From Apiotrichum sp. Y4204 (taxonomy: Eukaryota > Basidiomycota > Tremellomycetes > Trichosporonales > Trichosporonaceae): a DNA stretch of 64,000 nt. The DNA is taken from the NCBI GenBank assembly GCA_025531455.1, contig JAMYHL010000007.1, forward strand, positions 682,001 through 746,000, in the 5' to 3' direction. Positions 36,334-48,320 of this stretch are shown here, piece after piece. Within the stretch, counting starts at the first letter, position 1; each line of letters opens with the position of its first letter. The translations under genes and the position numbers were made by a program. A model generated the notes under the pieces. That model had not been told where the DNA came from. It searched no databases and was given only the letters and a program-made list of their open reading frames with translations.

Positions 36334-37072
36334 CTGGATGCCATCTGATCAGTTCGAGCTCCGAAGGAATGTCGAGCACCGCAACATCCTGTCCATTCCC
36401 ATCGTATCTGTGTCAGATTTGTGCGGGATAGTGAGTGCAAAGGTCATTTCTGCGCGGGAACAGTGGAGAGCGTTTCAGAAGTTGTGATACTCCAAAGTGC
36501 TGCTGAACTTACCTGATTCGTTCTTCTTCACCCTGTTTCTTCATGCCCACCTGTAACCTTCCATGGGAGCTCACTTTCGATGGAAGCAGTGAAAGCGCAT
36601 GCAGCGATCTCTCTGGTAAAGGCACTAAAACAAGTACGAGGGGTCGAGGGTTAACAGCCGGACAGTCTTTAACTTTGAAGGGTGGTAACCGCTTCCAATC
36701 TTCTCCTCGCTCGATCGCGTAGTTTCCAATTTGGTATTCGTCCGGGTCGGGATCTCGGATTCAGAGCGTTTCACCTGTTTATGCCTGGCGACAGTTTGAG
36801 CCGGGACCGGAACGTCGGAGGGGCAAGATTTCCGACGGAACACGAGTGGAGTGGCGCGACGCGTCTGATGCAAGGAAGCTCATCAGGGTACAGGATACTA
36901 CAGTAGGGTACCATGGCCCCGCCCAACGACCGAGATGATGGTAGCTTTGCGTGTCCATAATCTTGACCACGGCTGCCAACGGATCATTTTCCATCTCACA
37001 GCATGCTATCCACATTGGGAAGTCGTGAGTACATTGACGTCGATGAAAAGAACCTCCTCGCCGAGGCCGACA

Positions 37073-37092
37073 CCCCCCCCCCCCCCCCCCCC
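37073..37092. repeat. Homopolymer run of 20 C
   Basis: Twenty consecutive C on the plus strand, read directly; intergenic. The exact length may be affected by sequencing or assembly. Confidence 0.85.
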
Positions 37093-38842
37093 ATCCCGTA
37101 TGGGATCGCGGTCGTACATAACGATCTCTGAATGTCACTCCACGAAAATAAATGGGCCTTAACAGATCCATTGCGATCGAGATGTGACAAAGCACTGGAC
37201 TAGGCCAAGCCGTATGAGCCATTTTCCGACGGTGGTGGTTTAAACGTTTGGACCCCATCTTGGCACCACATGGTTGCTGTAGAGATAAAGTGGAGTAGAT
37301 CTTTGGCTCAGTCAGCGTCAAGGGGAAAAGTGATTCAACAGTCTTCTATGGCGTCGCGTGCCAAATGAAGGTAGTCACGAAAGGGACGTTGTTGTTCACT
37401 CAATCTGGACCCAATAAAGTAGAAACAAAAATGGACAGAAGAGAATTAAGAGGTCCTCACCTGTAGAAAGCCATTCTTTTCCTTCCATCGGAACGTTAGT
37501 GGTTTCTGGTGTGGGAAGTGCAATCCAGGCCAGCCCATTTGAAGTTTCCATTGATCGAGGCGATGCAAAGGTGGAGTTTGTGCGAAACTTCTAGCCAAAA
37601 GGAGGTTGACGGAAACGCAATGGAAAGGCTGACTCGCTCAAGAGTTGATAGTCCAGCTCAAGAGCAAGACCGAGCACCTTTTCTCCGGTGTGTAACAAGG
37701 AAAGCGCGTGGCTGCTTGGGATATGGTACTTTTTGACGGTAAGGTTCTGCCGCGAATATCGAGCTGTGGTCAGTATATCCCTCAGCTCGTCAACTTCAGT
37801 AGGGTGGTATTGTCTATTGCCACTGAGTACTGTCCGGCAACAGATCATATTGCGCCTATAATCGCCCCACAGCACTCGGTAGCTTCAGATGAGAGCCTCA
37901 TTCTGCCGCCATTACCGGATATGCCGATACATGGCGTCGTTGGTATTACAGGTAGCGACGAGGATGGGGGATTTGCTCAGTGCTTGCTGAATGTTGGCTT
38001 GGATGGAAAGTTTCGAAGTGTGCACAAGGTGGAGATGCCAGGAAGCAGACTCTCACAGATCTCACATGATACTGTAGTAGCTGCGCGCTGCGAGCAGCGT
38101 TGGCGCTGTGTTGGACGATAACTGGAAATACTTCGGAAAAGATGTTCATGTTGATAACTCAATCAATGACGTGTATAAGCGAGGCTCCGGATTTTTGGAG
38201 CCCCGGCCGTTAGAAAAAGTCGACTCCCCGCACACAGGGGTCGTCGAGCGTGGTCCAGTCAGCTTTTTCCGCCCTGGTACCTACACCCTAGGGAGTGTCC
38301 GATGTGACCCTGTCGAGATCGTGCTACGGTGGGTGGCGACAAGATGAGCTAAGCTATCGTCGCCTCGGGATCCTTCATTACCCCTCATTCACCCCCGTTG
38401 CAGAAGAAAGTTCGCAATGCATTATGTGAGACAGCAACAAGGCAAAGGCATTGGCGCGTCAGGGGGGCAGCTGACCAGAGTCGAGTGGACTCTTGGCTTC
38501 TTTGGATGGCCGCAACTTACGATCCTGCTGCAGACGCTTCTCGGCGCGTTCCACCATTTTTGTTTTGGCCCTCCAGGATCAGTCAGACCTCCACTTTTTC
38601 GACCACTTGCTCTGCCTCCATTCTGTTTTCACAAACTGGTTCTTCCCTCCCTCCTTTTCTCTATTTCTTTCTCATTGTCATTCATCCCAGCATCTCTTCA
38701 CCTCTCCGCCATACCCCCGACTGCATTCTCGTTCAGGCCCACGCCGTGGGGTGCCCCTCACAGCCGCAATACCCTTGGCACCCATCCCGATATCCTCCCC
38801 ACGACGCGTCGCGAGTTGCCGCTCAGCGTCGCGACCGCCGTG

Positions 38843-41800
38843 ATGACTACCTTCCCTATCCTATCGTCCGCTCAGACGGAATTCCAGCTGTACCAAGACA
38901 ATCCTGATGGTAACAGTGGATGTTTGGAGGAAGCGTGTACGGCGATTGACAGCGCCATCGCTGCGTCGAATGCCCCAGATGGACACACATATCTTGAGCC
39001 CGAGCCTCGTAAGTCTTGCTCGCGTCGACCGCGTCTGTTGAGAGACACTGACGCCAATGTCAGTCGGGGAGGATCTGTTCCATCTCCACACATTCACGCT
39101 GCAAGTTCACGCCAAGCCTTACCGTGACCTTCGTCGCGACCTTCGCCGATTCACCGACTTCGCCAGGAAGGTCCAAGGAGCCACAGAGGCAGGTACCCCG
39201 TTGACGCTGCTCCCCCCGGCACCGAATGTTATTCATGATCCTGGATACATTCCGGACGTCGTCGGGAAGTTGGGTACACCGCCACTTTTCACGTATGTTC
39301 TAAACCAAAGGCATCTTCGCAAGAACACACTCGTCATGCCTGGCCGCCATAGTCCGATTCTTAGCCATCTCGCCTTCGAGGACTTGGGAACAGAAACCCG
39401 CTTTTACAAGAACCGCGGCACCAGCTACGATCTTCAGCACTGGATGAATGCTGTGCTGGCCCTCAATCCTTCGCTCCCCCCGACTCGCGCAAACATGAAG
39501 GGCAGAGACGAACGCCTTCACCTCCGAACAGGACTTGAAGTCCTCTGGATGCCAGCCGAGAAAGCAAACAGCCCAGGCACTGATGAAGATCGTCAATCTC
39601 CCGAGAGAGCAGATGAACTGGATGTCGAAGTCCAGTTTGCGGTCAAGTTTCACGTGTATCTCGACATCTCGCTTGTCGAGGTTCCCCTTCCCGCAATAGC
39701 AGACGACTTGTACAGATACGCACTCGCGCAACTTATCCATCCAAGTACACAGCACCAATCCGAAACTCGGGCCAACTATCTACACGCGTTTTACGAGTCT
39801 CTTTCACCAGCCCCGAGCTTTCCTGAAACATTCGATCAAAGCCTACTTCAACCACGCGAGCTACTGGCCAAACTGCTTCCATTTCAGAGGCGTACAGTGA
39901 ACTTGCTACTTCAGAACGAGCACGCACCGATGACAGCAGGGGCCGTTCAACCACGTTCGTTCAGCAAACAATGGAGAGAGCTTTACTTCGAGGGTCACGG
40001 AATGTTCGCCTTTAATCTGTTGACGGGAGTGTTGCGCCGGCTTACCTCCGACTCCAAGGGGAAGGGACGCGCCAACGTGAAAGACGTAGTCGACGGTCTT
40101 CCTCAAGTCATGTCGCCAGCAGTTGTCCGCGGTACCATGTTGTGCGAGGAAATGGGTTAGTCACAACAGTCGGGTACGCTTTGCTAACTCTTCAGGCCTG
40201 GGAAAGACGGTGGAGGCAATTGCTCTCATGCTGCTTCATCCTCACCCGCTTTCCGTTCCACGACCCGCCGTGGAAAGCGAAGCGCCTCAACGCAGACAGA
40301 GGTCACTGAACGAGTGCGAAGTCAACTTTGACCAGCCGCCCATGGGTTTGGACACACCAGAAATGAGTGGCTGGTTTAATCAGCAGCGCAAAGCTTTTGA
40401 AGGAACCACGTCCTGGTCCGAAGAGTCCCAACTCAATGTCTCTGAGGTCGGTGCCACCCTTGTCGTCACACCCACCACTCTCCTCACCCAATGGGTATCA
40501 GAGTTAGTTACTCATTCGCCCCTCCTGCGCGTTTGTGTCTACCCTGGATGGTCGGTCCTCGTAAACCAAATCTCTACTCAACAAGAGGTTCGTAGGAAGG
40601 TACACAAACAGCGTGAAGCCGAGCGGAACAAGCGCAAGCGGTCGAAGTTCCGCAACGAGGTTCGATCTAAATACGCGAAGGGATCAAACGGACGAACTCC
40701 TGTTAAACAGGAGGATGAGGGATCATCAGAAAGTGAAAACGAGGAGGACGAAGACGACCAACTGCTAAGCCTGTTGCAAGAGACCCAAAGGTCCTGGCTT
40801 GCTTATGCCCGCAGTCACGATGTGGTCCTCACAACTTATGACACTCTCGGCAAAGATCTCCAGGTCGCTCACCCTCTCCCCAAGCGCAGTCGTCGTTCCA
40901 CTGCCACGTATGTGGACCGCTCCGAGGAGCGCCCGCGCAGCCCCCTTTTGATGGTCGAGTGGTGGCGCGTCATCATGGACGAAGTTCAGCTCCAGGGCCG
41001 CACGAGTAATGCGGCCAGTATGGTGGCTCTTATCCCTCGCAGAAACTCGCTTGCAATGTCGGGCACACCGGCACGAGCTGATATCACCGACCTCATGGGC
41101 TCGCTCCGCTTCCTTCGTGTCCCGGACCTTAATGACGAGCTTTGGTATCGTATCAGTGGGCCCTGCCGAGCGCAGGAGCTACACGCCCTGTTTCAAAGTC
41201 TCGCAGTACGTACCACCAAGGTCGCTGTCGCCCACGAGTTCAACATTCCCAAACAAGAACGATACATCGTCCCTATCGAACTCACCAACATTGAGGTACA
41301 CTACTATCAAGACACTCTCCAACGCGCTCGCGAGCGCTTGGGCACTTATCATCAAATCGGCGTCTCAGCTGAAGTCTTACGTCGCATCCTTCGAAATCTT
41401 CGTCAGATTTGCACCCATATACAAGTTGGTGCTCTGCAACAGCGAGCTCCACAGGCTGCTGAACGAGCTGAGCGTCTTCAGCTTGGTCGACAGCTTCTCA
41501 CCATGGGGGAGGCGTTGCTGAAGATGCGTGTCGACCATGAGGCAGCCTATTCCGATCTGATCAAGCGCCAGATGCGTGCGATGGTGAGCTTGGCTCAGTA
41601 CCACGTCGTGAACAAGAAGGACGATATCCGCGAGTACAAGGCACTTGGTCTGTACGAACGAGCTCGAGAAAGCGGCGATGGCATTCTTGCCCCTGCTCGT
41701 AAAAACCTCGCTGCCCTTCTCGGTGATAAGGAGGATGTCGACATGATTGAGATTCCCCAGAAGCATATTTCTTATGCCGAACGTGATCGAATCAAACAGA

Positions 41801-44156
41801 TTATTGCCGTCGCCAGCCTGTGAGTGTAGATGGTGTGCATTGCTGATGTGCAGTATTCGCGACACTCTCATGATTGTCCATCAAGCGTGGTACTTTTCTG
41901 GTGACGCCCACCACGTCCTGAATCAAGAAAAGGAGGAAGTCGAGGCGTACGCCCAGGCTGAACTCGTGCGCAAAGAGCTTCTGAGCCGTCCCTTGAAGAA
42001 GGCCAACGACGCTGTTGAAGAAATGCGTGTCGCGTTGAAACGTGAGACCGCCCTGTCCAAGCCAGATGACCTCCTTTCGGACATCACCAACCTTAGAGGC
42101 GGACTGCACACAGAGCGCTATGTCGATCAAGCCAACCCGCTCCTCCAAATCCTCAACGACAATGCGACCCTGCTCTTCAGTTGGCGCCAGAAGATTATCG
42201 AGCTTATGCAGCAACCGATAGAGGGCAGTGATGCTGCACCTGCGGTCGGTGAAGGCCAGGATGTTGAGGATCCCGAGGCGGAGTATTACGCCCTGGCCCT
42301 CAAGGCCCAGGGAGAGCGTGAGTGAATCGGCATTCGTGTGCGCTGACCGCCCAGTGGACGCCTATTTTACAGCATATGCTGCGGCACTTGCGGACCGCAA
42401 GGAAATGCTCAGCGAAGACCGAACTTTCCTCGAGGCCACCGAAGGTCGGGTGACCAAGAAGCGTCAAACCGCGACGGCAGGGAGAGCCCTGGCGACCGCC
42501 GTCGACATACAGACGCTGGATGAGACTGAGGAACTCGAAGAGAAACTCATGCTTGAGCGTGAAGCGTTCCGGGCACGACGCGAGGAGGAAGGGTGCACCC
42601 GCCCTCTTAAGGCTGTGTACATTGACATCAACAACACTGTGCACATCACCGGCATCCGGGCCGAGGAGGCTGCCATTGCACGACGGCTTGCAACAACACT
42701 CCGCTCGTTTGTAAGCAAGCAGAAAACCCTCCACGAGCGACTCAGCAAGGAACTCGACATGCTTCGTGCAACTTTCAACCTCCGTGTCGTGTACTACAAG
42801 GTTCTGCAAGAGATTTCCGATTCCGTTCGTCCTCCCCATTACAAGACCTCGACTTTGCAGAAGGAGATTAAACATCAACAAGGTCTTGTTGATGAACTTG
42901 AACTTCAGATTGCCGACAATCAGGCCAAGGGCCGATACTTGCGATGCTTGGGAACCAATGACCACGACGTGCACGAGGAATGCGCGATCTGCTTCGGAAC
43001 GTCCGACGATACCCACGCTGTGCTTCTCGATTGCGGCCACTCGTTCTGCGTTTCGTGCTTTAGGGAGTATCGCAGGGCGCTGTACATCGGAAACAAGTGT
43101 GCGACTTGCAAGGCACCAATCGAGAACAGGCCGTACAGAGCCTACCGCATCCGTGCAGAGGGGGAGGAAGGAGAAGAAGGTGAAGAAGGAGAAGAAGGAG
43201 AAGAAAAGCCTTCATCGAACGACAAGGCTACGTCCAGCAGGAGCGGCATGAACGCGGACTCGCGTTCCAGTACGAGCGGCACGAAGTCGAACTCGCCATC
43301 CAGTACGAGCGGCACGAAGGCAAACTCGCCTTCTAGTACGAGCAACACGAGTGCGAGTTCGCCTTCCAACAGCAAGAGCGTGCCCCCCGCGCCAGTTGCA
43401 AGGCGGAAGAAGAAAGACCGCAACATTGTGATCGAGGAAGAAAATACGGAAGATGCCGAACTTGCGAAGGACTGGAGCCGTCTTAAGCTGCTGAGCGATG
43501 AGCGTCTCCGTGCTGTCAACCGTATAGAAGTAATGGGAGAATTTGGTGCCAAGGTGAGCAGTAACAGGAACGCACGACTGACAGTCCAGATCATGTTCCT
43601 TCTCAAGCATCTCCTCTGGTATCGAATCAACTTCCCTGAGACCCGGCACGTTGTCTTCTCCAACTGGGCCGACTCGCTGCGCATTGTCCAACGCGCACTC
43701 GAGGCAAACAACATCCGCTTCGTCGCATTCGACAGTAGCACACGAACCAAGGACGCTCTCTCAAAGTTTCACAACGACCCGTCTATCAGTGTATTCCTCC
43801 TGCACGCCGAGCGTGAAAGCGCTGGTCTGACCCTCACATCATGCGGAGTCGTGCATCTCCTCGAGCCGGTGCTGCAACACAGCTTTGAGCTGCAGGCCAT
43901 TGGCCGTGTCGACCGTCTCGGCCAGCGCAAGCATACTGCGGTGTACTGCTATGCCACCCTCAACACGGTCGAGACGCGTATTCTCTGCCAGGCCGCACGC
44001 AAGGGAACCTCAATCTACCTCGCTGACAGTGAGGAGGCGGACCTCGCAAACGACACGATGCCCAACATTGTCTCTGCTGCCCACAGGGGCGGCGACCTCG
44101 ATGACTTTGGTCGCGACAACAACAACAATGATGAACTCATGAGCCTCATCATGTAG
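38843..44156 (+). CDS. SNF2-family ATPase with inserted RING finger (Irc20/SHPRH type)
   Basis: Exons 38843-39008, 39064-40155, 40196-41819, 41854-42317, 42355-43553 and 43590-44156 give 1703 residues. SNF2 motifs: I MGLGKTVEAIAL (about 418-430), II DEVQL (about 680; DEVQ in place of DEAH, as I recall for SHPRH and Irc20), III MSGTPARADITDLMGSLRF, IV/V VVFSNWADSL and LLHAERESAGLTLTSC, VI QAIGRVDRLGQRKHT. Between the helicase lobes lies a C3HC4 RING (about 1323-1368: CAICFGTS, CGHSFCVSC, CATCKAPI), so this is a DNA translocase fused to a ubiquitin E3. Irc20 works in homologous-recombination repair and SHPRH ubiquitinates PCNA; either role is inference. After the RING come an acidic Gly-Glu-Glu repeat and a Ser/Thr linker made of imperfect repeats (SSTSGTKSNSP type). 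The 36-nt intron at 43554-43589 is also open in frame; splicing is preferred from its CTGACAGTCCAG end and the joined sequence FGAKIMFLLKHLLW. Confidence 0.92.
43158..43380 (+). repeat. Coding low-complexity repeats in the helicase gene
   Basis: Positions 43158-43205 repeat GGAGAAGAA-type units (Gly-Glu-Glu). About 43260-43370 holds three to four imperfect 42-base units encoding SSTSGTKSNSP-like peptides. Both lie between the RING and the second helicase lobe. Confidence 0.75.
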
Positions 44157-44444
44157 CTGTCGTATGAGTGGCGGACATGCCGCGTACGTACCATGTTGTG
44201 ATACCTTTCACCCGTTGTTTGTAGTCTGTAGTTACCACCGGTAATGCCAATGCGTTCACCCCACATGAAGTCTGACTGTGGATAGGTATTTCCACGGCCT
44301 GATAATCCAGCTCACTGACAAGCCCACCTCCACAGTTTCAACATGCTGCTCACGCCGCCCACACGCAGCTTTCCGCTCCCAACGCCCAACTGCGCCCGCT
44401 CACGTATCCGGGTATGCTTCCATCTTCTATATCGGTAGTTACGC

Positions 44445-45181
44445 TTAGTGGTGCTCGTCGCCGTGGCCGTGGCCGTCCCAGGGGTGGCGGAGGCCAATGA
44501 GCGCGGGGCCGTCCTGCCTGTGCGGGTTAGCATTATTCCCGAGGAGATTCGGGACGAGGAGGAGAGGCCCAGCGGACGCGGAGCGAGTGCGGAACATGAG
44601 CCACGGAAGGGCGAGGGAGAGCGAACGCGCGAGGACGATTGGAACGGTATCTCGAGCGAAATAGCGGTTTGGGAAGGTTCTGGGAGCGACATCGAGCTCT
44701 GCGCGCTGTTGTCGAAACGAGTGCACAAACAAGATCGACTTCGAAATCACACCGCACCGCCTTCAATACCGCTGATAGTGCCGTCGAGTCGAGTCGCGCG
44801 CTCCTGTTCTCTGCCGTCCGTGCTCATCCATTCGCCGTGTCATGCTCGTATTCATCGCCGCGCGCATGACGATCCGGCGCAACGTCATTGGTCCGGCGCG
44901 TTCCGCTCCGCGTTCACCGCGCATGATCCCGTTCGCGCCGCCGCTCCCCCCTCTCCACACTTTCGGCCTCGCACTCACCTAGCGCGGTAGAAGACGAAGA
45001 ACCACATGCCGGCGCCGAGCGCCTTCGCGAGTCCGCGGTAGAACAGCGAGGGGGGGTGGGGGTGGAATCCTGGGGTCAGCGACGCCGCAACAAAGTGAGG
45101 AAACGCGGGGATGACGGCGCGCCCGAGCTCGGATCCCGAGGACGAGCGCGCCGCGCCGAGGGACTTACCGGGTCCGGCCAT
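44445..45181 (-). CDS. Complex I accessory subunit, NDUFB2-like (58 residues)
   Basis: Small inner-membrane subunit of mitochondrial NADH:ubiquinone oxidoreductase. Three exons on the minus strand (45181-45169, 45069-44979, 44517-44445) encode only 58 residues: MAGPGFHPHPPSLFYRG, one membrane helix (LGAGMWFFVFYRAR), then QDGPALIGLRHPWDGHGHG and a His-rich end. The helix with MWFF/FYR followed by a short loop and HPW matches human NDUFB2 (LMWFWILWRF motif) and fungal relatives as I know them. The first exon codes barely four residues, so the start depends on splicing at GGTAAG to CTGACCCCAG. The last intron is 461 nt, unusually long here, and ends CTAACCCGCACAG. It is divergent from eIF2 gamma across 426 bases. 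Confidence 0.8.
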
Positions 45182-45607
45182 TGTGTCTGTCGGTGATGGA
45201 GAGTGTCGGGATGATGGCGTCGGAGATGTGAACGTCGCCGAGCGAGCGCCGAGGACCGAACAGACGAGGTGGGAGGAGGGAGGGAGATAACGCCGGTATT
45301 TCCGGGACGTGGCGCCGGTGTGTCGTTTTTCATTTCGGTGGTCCACTCACTCTTTTGTGCGTTTGAGTCAGGCTGTCTGTCCTTGTCCAAGTGTGTTGCT
45401 CACCACCGTTGTCATCCTCGACACCATCATTGCTTGCCTGTTCACGCCGACGCGCAGCTAAAAAGAGAAAAAAAGCACCGACACCGCGACCGTTATCGAA
45501 TACGACCGCGTCCGCTTCCCCACATCGATCTCATTCGATTTTCGATTACATTCTATTCCGTTCCCCACATCCCGACGTCTTCCCCCTTCCTTCCAACATC
45601 CCCCACG
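45182..45607. promoter_or_regulatory. Shared divergent promoter region, NDUFB2-like / eIF2 gamma
   Basis: 426 bases between two start codons pointing away from each other. It includes a short AT-rich patch (about 45458-45476), C/T-rich leader on the eIF2 gamma side (45530-45605) and nothing that looks coding. Both genes are housekeeping, so a bidirectional promoter is likely. Confidence 0.55.
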
Positions 45608-47857
45608 ATGGCCGCGATCAACGACCCTAGGGCCAACTACACCGCCGAGGAGGAGCTTCCCGAGGGCGAGGTCTCTGTCGATGTGACCAAGCTCACGGCG
45701 CTCAGCCCCGAGGTCATTAGCAAGCAGGCCACGGTGGGTATGGGCTCGCACGACTGGATTGGGGCGCTTGTGCGCACACGAGCGGGCGGGAAGCAGAGGA
45801 GCGAGGAAGGGAGAAGCGGGATGAGGGAATGGCGGGCTGGTCTTGGACCATGCCTGATCTCGCGTCTGTTGCTGTCGACGGGTGCGGAATGGATGCCTAA
45901 AAGCATGACGGCAGCGCGGGCGGAGCTCGCGTTCCCAATCTCCTGAGCTCGGCCTCGCGCTGTCGTCTTCCGTCCGGACTACACAGGCTCTCCTTTTCAC
46001 TTCTCTGCCTGCCCTTCCCATCTCAGAGGGCCACAGACATGAACTTGCTGTCCTTTGCACCCCTCCTGAACAGCACTGACCGCAGATCAACATCGGTACC
46101 ATCGGACACGTCGCGCACGGAAAGTCGTCCACTGTCCGCGCCATCTCGGGCGTCCAGACCGTTCGTTTTAAGAACGAGCTCGAGCGTAACATTACCATCA
46201 AGCTTGGTTACGCGAACGCTAAGGTGGGTAGTGTGTGCCGCGTGTACGGCCGTGGGGAAGGCTTGGGTGGAGGTTGCGCGGGTGGCAAGTGGGATGTGTG
46301 CTGCTACTCCTTCGAATGACAGCAGCCACGATTCCCACCGAAGCCTGCGTTGGTGTGGTGTTGTTGGAACAGCTGGTTGGTGTCGAGTTGTGATCGACTC
46401 GCATCTCCCATCTTGCCAGTTGCCACCCAAGTGACCCATGACCCAATTATCCAACATTTTCCTCTGCCAGGGCGCAAAATTGACCGACCACGGCTAACAT
46501 TCCACTAACACTCCAGATCTACAAGTGCCAGAACCCCGCATGCCCGCCCCCGACTTGCTACCGCTCGTACCCCTCGAGCAAGGAGGCGAACCCGAAGTGC
46601 GAGCGCCCCGGATGCGACTCGCGCATGGACCTGATCAGGCATGTTTCTTTCGTTGGTGAGTCCACGCCCTCAAGGCCCAAGCTGGCCGTGAATGCAGCAA
46701 CTGACGACAGACTGCCCCGGCCACGACATTCTCATGGCTACCATGCTTACCGGTGCCGCCGTCAGTGAGTACTAGCGGTTGGAAAGGAGCTCAAGATCTG
46801 TGCAAAGAGTTCCATTGTGATCGCAGTTTAGCTGACCCTCAGTGAACGGTGCCCTGCTGCTCATCGCCGGTAACGAATCGTGCCCGCAGCCCCAGACCGG
46901 AGAGCATCTTGCCGCGCTTGAGATTATTGGTGTCGACCCCAAGAACATTGTCATTCTCCAGAACAAGATGGACCTGGTGCGCGAGTCGGAGGCGCTCGAC
47001 CACGAGAAGCAGATCCGCAAGTTTGTTGAGGGTAGGTGTTAAAGGCGTCATTTACCTGCAATTTTAACTCACATTCAGGTTCCATTGCCGGCCAGGCTCC
47101 TATTATCCCCGTCTCGGCGCAGCTGAGGTTCAACATTGACGCTGTTGTCATGGCTCTTGCCAAGATCAACCCGCCTAAATACGACTTCTCCGCCGACCCC
47201 CGTATGGTTGTCATTCGTTCGTTCGACGTCAACAAGCCCGGTGCGACTGTCGATGAGCTCAAGGGTGGTGTTGCTGGTGGCTCGATTCTGCAGGGTGTGT
47301 TCAAGGTCGGACAGGAGGTTGAGATCCGCCCCGGTCTCATTACGCGTGACGAGAAGGGCGAGACCCGCTGCCGTCCCCTCCGCTCGCGCGTCATCTCCTT
47401 GCACGCCGAGCAGAACCACCTTCAGTTTGCTGCTCCCGGTGGTCTGATTGGTGCTGGAACGCTCATCGACCCGGCACTCTGTCGTGCGGACCGTCTTCTG
47501 GGTATGGTGATGAGCAGCGTCGGCAAGGGCCCGAGCATCTACACTGAGATCCGCGCCGATGTGCATCTTCTGCGTCGTCTTCTCGGTGTCAAGGCGGACG
47601 ACGGCAAGAAGGCAAAGGTCTCCAAGGTGACGGTCGGCGAGACGCTTTTCGTCAACATTGGCGCGTCGCAGACTGGTGGCCGTATCCTCGCGATCAAGAA
47701 GGACGAGGTGTCGCTTGCGCTCACGACCCCGGCGTGCTGCGAGCCCGGAGAGAAGATTGCCCTCTCGCGTCGTATCGACAAGCACTGGCGTCTCATCGGC
47801 TGGGGCAAGGTCAAGGAGGGCGGCGTGCTCGCCAACGTTGTCGAGCCGGAGAACTAG
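45608..47857 (+). CDS. GCD11: Translation initiation factor eIF2 gamma subunit
   Basis: GTPase subunit of eIF2, which delivers initiator Met-tRNA to the 40S ribosome. Exons 45608-45733, 46086-46223, 46517-46655, 46711-46764, 46843-47031 and 47079-47857 give 474 residues, close to the usual length. G1 is GHVAHGKSS (about 49-57), then [21 protein letters not shown] (switch I), a zinc-ribbon-like segment with CQNPAC and CERPGC, G3 DCPGHD, G4 NKMD ([12 protein letters not shown]) and G5 PVSAQ. Domains II and III are intact, ending [12 protein letters not shown]. The first two introns are long (352 and 293 nt) by the standard of this window, which is common for highly expressed genes with 5' intronic control, though no element is identified. 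Divergent from the NDUFB2-like gene. Confidence 0.97.
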
Positions 47858-48272
47858 GAGCATAGTGGTAGCGTAGACATGCATCGAGTAGACTCATACG
47901 TGAAGGTTGGGGGTAGTGGTGCAAAGGAGTCTGCTGCGTCCATTTTAGTGATGACGAAAGGCCTCGCAAGGACATGAACGTGTTCAGAGAGAGCACCAGT
48001 GCCGAGATTATATATGAAGACAGACCGCGCACGTGAGCTGCAGAGCCATCCCATCACCAATTACCAACGATACACGAGATCCATCGCCTGGAACAGTTGC
48101 TTTGCTGGTCTCCTCTCCTCTTCGGGCCCCAACTCTATTCTCAGCACATGTCCAGATGTCCACATGGTGTTGCAATTGTTCCCGCAGCGCGGTGGCCCCA
48201 CTGTTGAACACCACGTTCGCGCCCAGTTCGGCCCCTTTGGGCCCTGGCGGCTGTCCGCTGTGCGTTTCACTC

Positions 48273-48320
48273 TGGGGCCTGGGGGACCTGGGGACCTGGG
48301 CAACCTGGGAGCTGAGGGGG
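48273..48320 (+). repeat. G-rich GACCTGGG repeat, G-quadruplex candidate
   Basis: The plus strand has six blocks of three to five G spaced by 3-5 bases (repeated ACCTGGG), which fits the G-quadruplex spacing rule. Intergenic. Confidence 0.6.

Larger units (their letters stand above)
36183..38842. other. Gene-free, AT-richer intergenic region with a C20 tract
   Basis: About 2.7 kb, visibly less GC-rich than the genic DNA. It contains a TATA-like box for the minus-strand gene (36327-36333) and a homopolymer C run (37073-37092). An open frame at 37708-38121 (137 codons) has no codon bias and no recognised family. The right end (38600-38842) is the C/T-rich leader of the helicase gene. Confidence 0.45.

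Noticed and set aside
37708..38121. 137-codon plus-strand frame in the AT-richer gap
   Set aside because: Codon use unlike the genome and no family; kept only as a possible relic in the findings.
44448..44990. 180-codon plus-strand frame across the NDUFB2-like last intron
   Set aside because: Overlaps the intron and exons of the minus-strand gene; no motif and ordinary random composition.
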